A DNA stretch of 64,000 nucleotides from Diplonema papillatum (Eukaryota; Euglenozoa; Diplonemea; Diplonemida; Diplonemidae). The stretch lies in the NCBI GenBank assembly GCA_030068145.1, contig JAPJBO010000113.1, positions 124,001-188,000 of the forward strand. The letters run 5' to 3'. The notes beneath the pieces are model-generated. The model searched no databases. It saw only the letters and a list, made by a program, of their open reading frames with translations, and had not been told where the DNA came from. Position numbers and translations under genes: made by a program. Shown here piece by piece: positions 43,001 through 55,000 of this stretch (position 1 is the first letter of the stretch; every line of letters starts with the position of its first letter).

Positions 43001-46000
43001 ATGTGAGCAGCCTCAGAAGCTGGAGTTAAAGTTGGAGTTAAAAAAGCGGGTGACACACCCGCTTTTCGGGTGTGACTCGGGCACCCTCTTTAGCTCCAAC
43101 TTCTGGGGCTGGACCTCACCGTGTAGTATTCCCTGGTGGTGTTAGCGTGGTTTGTGGGTAGCCTGCAAAACCAAGGAGCCGTTTCCGTTTCCGTTTCCAT
43201 GTTTTGGAAAAAACGGATGGAAACGCGTTTGCTTGCCAACATAGCCGGGCCCCCCCCGGAAATGGAGGTCGGCCACCCGAAAAAATGGGGTTCTGGAGAT
43301 CGGTCTTTTTTCTCTCTACATCCAGGAGGGGGTCAGATTTTGATCGCTGGGCTAGCTGGCAGCTTGCCCATAATCGTGCATCCCAGAACTACTCAAAAAC
43401 CAAAAGCTTTCCCAAAAAGACCTCGAAAATAATTTCCAGACGGCTGCTTTTCACACCGAAAAGTGTGTGCGAAGGACCTGTTTTGTATCTTTACATGGCA
43501 GGTTCCAACGCTGCCAACTTTCTTTTTTGTACTGACATGTCCAGCGCGGTATGTTGTTCCAAAAAAGAAAAGGCGTCGTTGAGCACGTGTACCCCTTTTA
43601 CGTCGGTAAGTACAAGAGTCGTTGGAAGTTGGAAGAGGAAGATCGCCGAACCACTCTTCGGTCTTTTTTAGTACTGCTGCTTGTTGGCTCTTGCCGTGCA
43701 GTAATTTTAGTCTTGTCATATAACAACTTCGCTCGTTGTGGCCTCTCGGCATTGTTTGCTGGAAAACTCTGTCGGGACTGCCGAAAGAATCTTCGCAGGC
43801 TGGTCCTCAGTTCTTACTGGGGACTGTGAGACATGTTGCAGACGCGTCACATCACTCGGAGAAGCGCTTGTGATAACGGCAATGAGCTGCCAGTAAGGCG
43901 CTACGAGGCCGAGGTCAAGCAAGGGCCAGCACAATGGGTTGCGTCAAAGAAAATCAAAGCTTCTAGAGGAGGGACCCAGACCAGCGTCTTTGGTAGGCCA
44001 TCCGGGTGAATTTATCGGCCACATTAAGGGATCCAGGGACGTGCATAGCCTCGACAAAATTTCGGTCCAGAAGTTCAACCAGCTCATCGAGTAGTTCTTG
44101 CGTCTCAGATATCAGGGAATAACCTTTATTCAGGATAGCGACCACAGTTGTGTTGTCCACCTCGATCTGAATCCTGAACCGGATGCCCGGTACGCAAATT
44201 CGTTTTACTGCCTGGACCGCCGCGTATAACTCTTTTATGTTGATGTGGCTTTTAGTATAGCGATTCGGGAAAACACCGTGGGCAATGCTCTTTTCGGTAA
44301 GAACGTAAGCCCATCCCGACATAGACGCGTCGGAGACAGTCCGAACCGTGCATTCCGGCCGCAGCCACCGTTTCCAGCTGTTCGAGGCTAGTATGTCGAC
44401 CTCTCTCGTGAGTATGGAACGGACAGGGTCCGGGATATCGCAGAGGGCGCTCCAAGCGATGTCCGGAGCGGAAACGGAGGACATCCAGCCCAACAACGTC
44501 TTGACGTGGTGGAGAGGCCGAGCCATGACGTGGTACCGCCACATGATACAGCCTGCGACTCGCCAAAAATCTCTCAACGGGGACCTGCAGCGGAGTACCA
44601 ATTGGAGGGCTGGCACAACGTTTTGAACCCACGTAGTGCTCAGTCTCCACTTCTTGTCTTGGAGATTCACTTCCATTCCAAGGAGCGAGGCTTCGGACGT
44701 CGGTCGGCCTTCCTCACCAAGTACAATTCCGTATCGGTCGCACAGCGAACACAATCGTCTTTGGGTGTTCCACAACTTTTCCTCGTGTATGTCTCCGAGT
44801 ATGAAATTGTCGATCCACTCGATGTGAACCGAAGAAGGAGAACTCTTCGCCGCAAGTCCACCGATAGACTCGGCCACAGCTTGGCTCGCTTGAGGTGCTG
44901 GCGAGTAACCCATCGGTAGCCGAGTTAACCTGCGTTTCGCAGACCCGACTCTAAACGAGAAAAACTTTCTCACTGAGGTCGGCAGCAAAAACTGGTAAAA
45001 AAAACCTTTCGCGTCATTCTCACAAACGAAGTTACATTGCATGAGTTTCAGCAGCATTGAGTTGTACGAGGGAAGGTGGCATGGCGGAACCGGGTGTCCC
45101 GACATTCTCACCGCTTCATTCACCCCCTTGCACGAGAGAATGAACCTGAGTACCCCGGCCTTCTTTTTAGCAACTGTGAAGGCGCCGTGGAACCAGGATC
45201 TTTCCGCCTCCGACCGGGGGACTGCCTCACAGAGACCGATTTCCTCTAGTCTTTTAAGGTGCTGTTTCAACTTAGTGTTAGGGGGGCCTGGGGCGTTCTT
45301 GAACTCGGTCGAAAGGATATCCTCGAGGAAAGCGGGATTTCGAAACCACTTCAAATTGATCTCTAAGGCAGGGAAGTCTCGTAGCAACAGGTCAGTGTCC
45401 ACCCACGATTCAGTGATGCTGTCGACGAGGCCCTCAAAGCAGGCCTTTGTGGCACGGGAGCCTCGGGGCATCTCGTGGTCCACCCACCTCATGGCGTAAT
45501 CATATGTATGCAGTTTACTTAAGCTGCGGGCCACATTAGGAGCCCAGAAGGGACGGTCGAAACCTACTGCAGAATTCCGGCCCCCCGGATTGTTCCGCTC
45601 GTCGACTCCCAAGTCTCCATCGGGGTATAGAACCTCACGTTCTTCACGTCTACGTGCCTCCCCATTGCTTGCGCCGCTTGTTCGCCACCCACCCGGGCGA
45701 TCTCGGTGAGTGCACTGTGGCGAATCATGTGACTGGTGACCCCAAGATGGCCTCTGAGCCACTTGTTGTAGGCTGCGATGCTTAGGCCCGGAAGCAGGAG
45801 AGTTGATCTCTGTCGTCTCCACCAGCTGATCACGGTCTGGAACACCCATCCCGTCTTCGGTATGAGGATCCCTTGACCTTGGTGCGTAGGGTCGGTCTTC
45901 CCCCCTACGAGAAGTACGAGGAAAAACTCTTGTTTCTCCTTTATGTGTCCGACCTGGAGACGTTCCAGGTCCACAAAACGAGACGCGAGGCTCCATTGGG

Positions 46001-49000
46001 CGGCCAACGCCACCTTGTATAACCCTGTGGATTTCGCCAGCAGTCCAAGAACCTGGCTCTTGGAGACCAGTTTCGTCTCCAGGAGTTCCCTTCTCTCGAG
46101 CTCTCTCTCCTTCAAGTGCAGTGCTTTTCGAAAAGCCTTTAGCGGGGGGATATCGGCCATCATCCAGTATGTCACGTACTGGCTGGCTGAGCCTGGTTGG
46201 ATTTCCTTCGCATCGATTTTTCGTTGCAGCCACATGAGGAAACCCATCTCTCTTGAGATTTCCGGGTCCAACTGTCGTAGCTGCTGAATGAATAGCTGAG
46301 CCCGGGTCACCACCGACGTCATAGCCGAGGAGGTAGTGTCTTTGTAACACTCGGCCAGCGTTCTCAACGTCTCTTGACGCAGCCCCTGGACAGCCTCTGG
46401 GCTGATCAGGTAGTCGGCCTTCTGGGGGCGGCCCCGACTCCGCTTCAGCGGTTGGAGAGGACTTGGCGCGGGGGGAGTCGTTCATACGGACTTCCGCCCG
46501 TTTCCCGACTTCGAGAGGGTTTCGGTCCTTCTCCTCTTGGAGAATTCACCTTCGGACGAGGCTCTCTTGAGCCCGTCCGTGTTCCTCCTTCTCCTGTCCT
46601 CCTCGTTGGCCACCTCGACAGCTCGCAGGGCGTTTCTTAACACTGTGCGAGAGAACTCAGAGGCATCTACCAACTGCAGCTTGGACTCCCAAGCCAGTTG
46701 TTGAGGCATACCCTGCAGCTTGCGGATTCTTAGGGCCTCGAGGCGAACCAGCAGTTGATGGGCAACCTGTAGGACTTGTCTCGAGTCCTTCGGCACAGGG
46801 AGGAGTCTGTCCAAGACAGAAAACAGGACACGGGTCTCGTGCACGTACGCAGGTACACTGGCCTTGAAGTCTTCTTCAATGGGCCCGTAACGGTAGCGCA
46901 CTTCGGTCATCATCTGACTCTTCTGGTTAGAGGTTGCAACCTTCGGTACCCATGAGTTTGCCATTCGTATGTCAAACTCTCCAATTCCCTCTTGGGTTTT
47001 GGTTTGGGCAAGAAGATGTTCTACGAGCGCCTTTAAGGGCCCTGGTGGTGTTTGTTCGAGCAATTCGTCGACGTCGACGCCGGCGATGTTTGAGCCCGGG
47101 TTCGGACGGCTCTCGAGTACTGCGTCCACGCCTTCCATCTCCCGATCGTCCTCCCACTTCTGACCCCGCTGCAGAAGCCACGTACAGACCGGGCAGACCC
47201 ATTCGTCTTCCCCCATTCGGTCCACGAAGCCCTGGGCAGTGCTTTTGCACCCCAGGTTTGCCTTCAGGCAATACGCGATCGCCGTGAGGCCGCATCTGAA
47301 GCAGTGGGTCAGCCCTTCCCCGGCATGGCTCTTTGAGCACATCGGGAAAATGCAAGCGCCGTCTTCCTCGGCTCGGATAATTCCCGGGGGCACCGACACC
47401 TTCGTCTGGATCGAAGACCAGTCGAAAGAGCCCCCGTCGAAGTCGCTTCTCAGAACGGACATATTTTTAGCACGTGTTTTATTTGTGTGTGCGAAGGACC
47501 TGTTTTGTATCTTTACATGGCAGGTTCCAACGCTGCCAACTTTCTTTTTTGTACTGACATGTCCAGCGTGGTATGTTGTTCCAAAAAAAAAAAAAAAAAA
47601 AAAAATCGGACCGGGGGAATCGAACCACGGCCTACGGGGGGCCCAGGAGGGTGCGGTAACCGTTAGGCTACGTTGCCAAACCTCGGGCCTTTTTTTTTTT
47701 TTCCATCAGGCTCTGGCACACGTCCGAGATAGTGTGTGATAGGCCCCGCGCGGCCTTCGCCGATGGCGGTATCAGTGGCAAAGCACACTTCCCGTCCGTA
47801 CGCTGGAGGATGAAGCTTTGAAACGACCGTATTTTGTCCCACTGCCCTTTGAGCAGGAGCGACAACGGGCACGGGGCGCTGGACATATCCTCCCATTTGG
47901 CTCGTGCGGCCGAGTATTCCCGCATGCGTCCGAGAAGACACCTGGCTCTCTTCAGAGGTGCGGTGTCGGCCCCCGCACCCTCCGGGGACGGCCTCGCGGA
48001 CACGCGCTGGGTGCTCAGCCTCCGCCGCTCTCCTCGCCCGCGGTAGGCCGCCAGGTTACCCTCAATCTTGGACTTCTGGAGCAGATAATCCTCCGCCGCC
48101 CGCGAGATACGCAGCCAGAGAAAATCCACCCTCTGGCTGTCTTCTAGTCCGCGGGGGCACGGGTCGGCGAGTCGGTATTTCGCGACTACAGCTTTGAGAG
48201 CTGCGGTGTCGGTACGGTCAGTCAGACCGGATCCAGGGATGGCACGGGGGAAGCGGAACACCGCGTTAAGTTGCTGGAAAGCGGTGAGGTGAAGCTCAGC
48301 TCGAATCGCCTTATGTGTCGGGAACCCGGCCTCGAAGGTTTCTACGTTTCCAAGAGCGGAAGAGGCGATTTCGTTGGTAAGCACAAGGTCAATGCGTGAC
48401 GGCTCCCCGTGGTAGCAGGTGTGCTCCGGAGGCCTGCTCAGGGACTTCGCGTGAAGCTCGGCACAGTCAGTCCACCCGTTTCGCAGTGCGAAGCGTAGGG
48501 CAGGAGAGTTCAGAGGGTCTGTGTTCAGGTCACCTGCAACTACAATCGGTACCGCGCCCAGGCGCCGGCGCATGCCCCAGAGAACCCCCTCGACCAACTT
48601 CTCACGTTCAATCCGAGCCGAGTGGCCGCAATGTCCGTACAACGAAACCACGTGAAGCGCACCCTTCCCGCTTCCGGTCGCGACACGTACGTGGAGGAAG
48701 CGAGCTGCCTCGTAGGCCCGCTCTTCAACGACATCGAACGGGCTAACCACGCATGCCGGCAGGCCTTTCCTCACAAGGATTGCTACACCGGCGCTCCCCC
48801 CGGTTATTTGGGATGGAACGTCGTTGCCACATTTACGCCCTTCGCAGCAGGAACCGAAGAAAGGCTGCCAGACGTCGAGAGCAGCACACTCCTTCAGGGC
48901 CATCCGGATTTTCTTCTGCCCGGTGCTCGTCAGCTTCGTCTCCTGCAAGCAGATGACGTCCGCCACAATGCCGCAGAGGAGGAGCACGTTCTTTAACAAC

Positions 49001-52000
49001 GAGGTTACGTTGATCGTTACTACACGTAAGGGTGGTAGGCGAGGGCCGGACCCAGAGGATGTAGTGAGGGTAAGGTTGTGTGACGCGTATGACGCGTGGT
49101 ATAATTGAGGGCTCACCATTTTGAGTCCGCGGGGTCGACGGCGGGCGCCTGCGCAGGCGAGGGCGGTGTTGGGGGGGCGTCTTGCAGTTTAGCCCAGCAC
49201 GCATGGCAAACCACCGCCTCACAGGGGCCGTGTGCACATTGACGCCTCGCCTGTCCTACTTGCATACTCTTGCAGCAGACTTCGCATAGGAACGCTTTAT
49301 CGTTTTCGTATGCCTCCTGCCAGTTGGCGTGCCGGCAGTCGGTAGCCATATTGTCAGCGGTGTCGACCCGCGCCACCTTGTCCTGGGTCGTCGTCTCATC
49401 GCTGGCGCGGCTCCGCTTCTGTCCAGGAACGGGTTCTGGGCGTTCTTGGAGGCTCGCGAGGAACTCGCGAGGGAGATTAATCTTCACCCGCTGGCACTGT
49501 GTGGTGAACCCCTTCTTTTGCCTCGCGTCGATGGATCGGTCGTATTTCCTGATCGAGATTGACGCCCGATCAAGGCGGTAGAGCACTGGTGCCGGAGGTC
49601 CCTGGTCGGCAATGACCACGCACACAGTATCCCCTCGCCGTTTGAACGAACCGACCGGCTCCACATTCCATTCGGCTGCTGCGCAGGCGGCGAGGAGGTC
49701 GGACGGGTGCTCCGCCGGACACGCCGTGGTGACGATGTACTTGTCACCCCGACGCTGGCGCTTCGACAGCTTCTTCCCGACCGCCGATTCCGTGGCGGCG
49801 ACGTGCTCCGGGGTCGTTCGTATGCCGAAGACGCCGGTTTTCGCACCGCCGATCACACCGAAAGTGTTCGGTGTCCGGGAAGCTATCTGGCGCGCTTCCT
49901 CGAGGGCGCAGTCGCTCACCCACACCGCCGGCAGCGTGTCCGTTCCGTTGACGAACGACATGGCCTTCCAGAAAGTGCCGGCCTTCCCGGAGCTCCGAAG
50001 CAACTTCGGCACGTCTTCGACTGGAACGCGGACGCTCACCTCACACACGCCCTGACGTCGGTGCACCTTCGTAAACACCGACGACCAGTCCATGCGCAGA
50101 CCTTCGGCTTCCGCCGCCTTCTTCGCCATGATCCTGACCGACTGGCCAGCCTTCATCGCCGTCTCCCACGTAGTGGCGTGGACATAAGCCGCACGTACCT
50201 GGAATAGGCACACCTGTGTCGTCGGCTGCCCGGGGGCGACCGTTTTGCACGATACCGTCGGCGGGGTGACGTTGTAGTACTTCGCCCACACGTCCTGGTG
50301 GTTCCCGTCAGAAAGCACCACCAGGTGCCTCGCCGACTCTGCCCACGGTACGGTGCACACGACGGCTACTTTTGCGCCCGGACAGACCCCGATGAGGTCC
50401 AGGGCAGCCCCCCATGCGTACTCCGCATCCTCGGTGTTCGCGGCAACAAGGACGCCGCCTTTCTTGCTCCCCATCTCGACACCGGACTCGACCTTTGGCA
50501 CTCCCCAGCCATCGAGTACCATGACGGCCTTCGGTCGTGAGCGTCGGGTCTTTTCGGCCCACGTGCTCCCTTTGGGCGTGTTCGGTTGCGCCGCCGCTGC
50601 ATCGCGCACTTTCTGCGCCCAGGTGTTGTTCGTCGGTGGGTTCGGTTGCTCTGCAGACGCAGAGGACCGAGTCTTCTCCGGCCGGGTCCGGTCCGGCAGC
50701 GGGGGTGCGCAGGTCCGGTCCGGCGGCGGAGGCTGTGCGCTGGCGACCGCCGGCCGGGTCCGGTCCGGCGGCGGGGGCTGTGCGTTTGTGACTGTCAGGC
50801 CACGTTTCCCTGCTTCGGATGCGGGCGGCGCCCCGGAGTGCGCGGCTTCCATCAGGGTGAGAACGAGATTCATCATTCTCACCAGCTGCTGCCTCACCTT
50901 CTCGTCGACGCCCTTCTCAGCCAAGCATGATGCCCGGTCAAGCAGTGCGTCGACGTCTCCCATCGTCGAAGATGAACGAGGCAAGCCCGCCACCCTACAG
51001 ACGGTTTTGCTCTCTCTCCCTTGCGTTCTTTCTTACTCTCTGATGTGATCAAACTCCCTCCCGCTTCTTTCCACCCAAGGTGTTTCCGGGCAGAACCCGG
51101 AGCCGCTTTCCTTCAAGGGTAGCCACGGCAAGCCACCAATAAAGTTTTTTTGACCTGTTGTGTTTGTGTGATTTGTCGTGTAGGGGTAGACCCGCATGAC
51201 CTCACGTCCGTTCAACACGTGGTTCGGTAGTTACAGCACTTGGGATCCCTTCTGTTCTTTGTCGGGCAGCATCGTCGAGCATTTCCTTTCAAGCTGGCGC
51301 TTATGTAAAAATAAAAAATGGACCCCACCCTGAGTTCTGCCGGGTTTCTGCCGGGTTTCTGCCGGGTTTCTGCCGGGTTTCTGCCGGGTTTCTGCCGGGT
51401 TCTTGGCGACTTCTTACCGACTTTCTACCGGGGTCTGGATCACACCATCAACATCTTAAACTTAAACATCTTAAACTTAAACTTCAACATCTTGAACTTA
51501 AGCTAGAACGAGCGAAGGACGGCCTTTCCGGAAGTTGTTGCAGGCGCAGGGCTTCACAAGGTATTCCTGAGAGTCTTTCGCCACTGTCAACTAATGATGG
51601 CATACCTTGCTGCTCAACACTTCTAGCGTACCGAGGACATACTGCAGAACTTTTTCCACCGTGACTTTTCCTACGTCTTCTTCCTTCTCCAGTGCTTTCC
51701 GAACTTTGACTGCCAGTCTCAAAAACGAAAAGATCAAAGGCGGCAGAGTGTACCTGTAGATGGCGAGGGTAGGTGTGTGACAGGGTTTGAACGACAACCT
51801 AACCCAATTCCCTGCTTAGGCATACATCCGATCCGACTCGTATGCGAGAATGATTCTCGCATTCTCGCATGAAATTCTCGCTATTCTCGCATGCGAGAAT
51901 GATACAAGTGAAATACGAGAATGTGTAAACCACTCAAGAACCATGTATTTGACCCGTATTCGAGGCTCCGACAGGAATACCAAGCGAAGATAGCAAAAGA

Positions 52001-55000
52001 ACGAAATAAGGCTACGCCAACTGCAGCTTGCAGCTGGCATTGTGTCTTGCTTTCAAGACAAGGAGACCTCAACACAATATGTTGTCGACAACAACTCTGG
52101 TTGCTCCATGGCATTGCTTGAATAATGGTCGAAAACACGCTTCACAACAAGTGCTCCGTCCGCCACTGTGCCCGCAACTTCTTCAGCTTCGACTTCTTGT
52201 GTTTTCTTCTACGATTTCCTCTGCCACAGCTTGTTTCGCGGAGCGGGTTTGCGGGTTCACGAAGGTGTTCCGTTGGCGGGCACGCGTCAGTGATGACAGG
52301 GTAAGCGGGTCGTATGGAAGGGCAGCGCAAGCAAAGGCGGAGTTGCCCTTCCATCACCAGGTGATTGCCATCCAGCTTCTTCTCGTGCTCGCCAGCCCCA
52401 AGATTAGCATGAACCGCATCCACCTCCACAGCAACGCATTCATCGTTTGCCAGTTCTTCAAGCTCTTGGTCAAAATCAGCGAAGTCAGAACGCTGATGCA
52501 ATCTGCGCATTCACTCAGTACGAGACACTCGTTGAAGTTGAAGGAGTTCGGCGAGAAAGTTGTCCCCGCAACCGGTGGCCTGGGGCAGTGTTGGCGGTGG
52601 CGCTCGGAGCTGGAGCAGCTCGGGAGCTGGAAAGAGCCAGCAGGAGCCAGCAGGGCACAATAAAAAGCCATCTCAAAATTCCGGGCGAGTTTCGTGGTGA
52701 CCGGGTTGAGTGACGCAAATTTACTGGAAGAGAAAGTTTCCGATGCAACAGGAGATGAAGCCGACCAAGGTTTCGTTGAAGACAGCCCCCAGGCAGTGTT
52801 GGCGGTGGCTCCCAGCTCTTGGGTGCTGGTTCTTATGGCTCTTTGGGAGCTGGGAAGAGCCAGCGGGAGCTGGGTTTCTGGTGAAAATTTTGCTCGTGCG
52901 TGCAGCAGACCTTTTTTGACGATTTCTAGCGTGGTTCGCGGGTCTTTACAAGATGCAGGGCACCGGACATGGAAACCACCAGGTTTGTGACGGGAAGGAC
53001 GGGAATCGATCCCCTGGGTGCAGTTTTTTTCGCCGTCGACGGAGCAGACCTTTTTCAACGACTCTTTGCTCGCGATCAGCTCCGATGAAGAGAACCGCGA
53101 AAATTAGACATGGGGATCAGAAAGTACGTGCGTGGTTCGCGGGTCTTTATGCTATGCTGGGCACCGGGCGTGGAAACCACCAGGTGTGTGTTTAGAAGGG
53201 CGGGAATCGATCCCCTGAATGTGGCATTTTCCCGCCTGTCCACGTAGCAGATCTTTTTCGACGAATTTACGCTCGCAATCAGCTCCGATGAAGAGATCCG
53301 TGAAAATTAGACCCGGGGACTACAAATTATGTGCGTGGTTTGTGGGTTTTTGTAAGAGACAGGGCCCCGGCGCGGAAACCACCGGGTGTGCATCGAGAAG
53401 AAAGGGAATCAATCCCCCGAGTGGTGACATATTTTTGCTGGTCCACGTAGCAGACCTTTTTCGGCGATTTTTTGCTCGTGATCAGCTCCGATGAAGAGAT
53501 CCGCAAAAAATAGACCCGGATATCCAAAAGAATGTGCAAAGGTTTTCTCGCATTTTGGGGGAATTGTCGAAACTGCTTCGCATGGGGTGAAGGGCTGACA
53601 CGGGCGAAGATATCGGTGCAAATTTCTTTTTTGACGGGTTCAATTTTTCGGTCAATTTTCCCGCGTCCTTTTTTTACTGTCGAGCCCCACTTTACTCCAA
53701 GTACGAAACCCCTCAAAACCCCCATGGAAGTGCAGTTTTTAATACGAAACGTGTGAATGTTTCATAGCTTCAGGTTCGAGGTGTTTCTTAATTAACACGT
53801 TTCGTACTAAAACCGTTTCGTACTAAACACGTTTCATATTAAACCCGCATACGGTAGTCCCCTAAGGGCACATTTTCATTGGGAAGTACTGGGAAATGCA
53901 CTTAGCAACTTTTTTGCAAATTCTTACCAGGAATTGTAATGCAAAATAGGGACTATGAGACTCTGCCCTTAATATTTACAAAACCCAAAATCTCACCATA
54001 GCAACCCCAAGAAATGACTGACCTGCCATCATGGGAAGATGGTGTTTGCAGTGCTCGTGTGCAAGCTCCATCGTAGTGGACGAAGACACTGGAGAAGGTG
54101 AAGACACCTTCGAGGGACTGGCATCACGGGCCAGAGTACTCGTTGTCCGGGCCGAGCAAGAAGCAGCCGGTGTCTTTGACGGCTTCGGAAGTTCACTATC
54201 TGGCGAGATATCAAACATCTTGTGTTCGATGCCCTTAACCCCTGGAGAGACCACATCAGAGCATGACCAACCCCGCCAGCAACCCAGCAGCTGAAAGAGA
54301 TGCTGGAAGGGAGAACAATGGTGCCAAGAAGCGTGCACGTTTAACAGAGTACTGCGAAGATGAAGTTGGCGGCCGCCACGTGGAGCACGGCACTGCAGAA
54401 AGCTCGTGCAGCAGGTACTCCCAGGAAGGGAAGTTGCTCGCCAAAATAAAAAAATGGAAAATGTAAATACTTAGAAAATGTAAATAATAAGAGATTTTGT
54501 AAATACCGTATTTCTAAAAATGTTGGCCCCCTAAAAAGTTGGCCGGAAAAAATGTTGGCCGGAAATAAACCTGGCGGTTTTGGGGGGGCGCCAGGTTTAT
54601 TTCCGGCCAACTTTTTGATCGATCAATGTAATCGCTCGCGGGAGCGAGGTCGGGCGCGGTCGCTGGTGGGTCCGTTCGCCGTGGCAAAAGGCTGCAGAGA
54701 GCGACGAAACTCGGGTCGACCATCAGCATCATGACGGTAAGTTCGGTAACGACGTGGCTCCTCAACCGGATTCCCGCTCTTACTCTCCAAGACCAAAGCT
54801 CCTTGCACGTGCTTTTGGGAGGCTAAGAAGCCGTCGGTGACGGCGATCATGACGGCCCGTGTATCTAAGCCGTCGGCGATCCCAGCAAACCCTTGCGCTA
54901 TCCCTGTAGGCGGGAGAACAGCTTCCGGCGAAGGCCCTGCCTGACTAGGTGTAGTATGAAATCTGCTAAGTACAACTTGCTTTTACCAAAAAAATGTTGG

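Larger units (their letters stand above)
43464..47583 (-). mobile_element. DIRS/Ngaro-like tyrosine-recombinase retroelement
   Basis: A complete-looking element on the minus strand in VPS35 intron 2. It is bracketed by ~100-bp direct repeats (43464-43566 and 47486-47583; GTGCGAAGGACCTGTTTTGT then ATGGCAGGTTCCAACGCTGC). Order: gag-like ORF, recombinase ORF, RT/RNase H ORF, with the last two overlapping in different frames. Such elements integrate circular cDNA with a tyrosine recombinase instead of a DDE integrase. All three frames are open, so it may be recent. True ends beyond the direct repeats are not established. Confidence 0.75.

Noticed and set aside
45500..46485. Separate protein from the first ~320 codons of the RT ORF
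   Set aside because: Low-complexity sequence overprinted on the recombinase gene; no domain seen.
43464..47583. LTR retrotransposon
   Set aside because: The ~100-bp direct repeats are short, no DDE integrase is present, and a tyrosine recombinase is; DIRS/Ngaro fits better.
47605..47690. Functional tRNA gene
   Set aside because: B box and terminator are present, but the acceptor arms fail to pair and it is fused to a LINE end.
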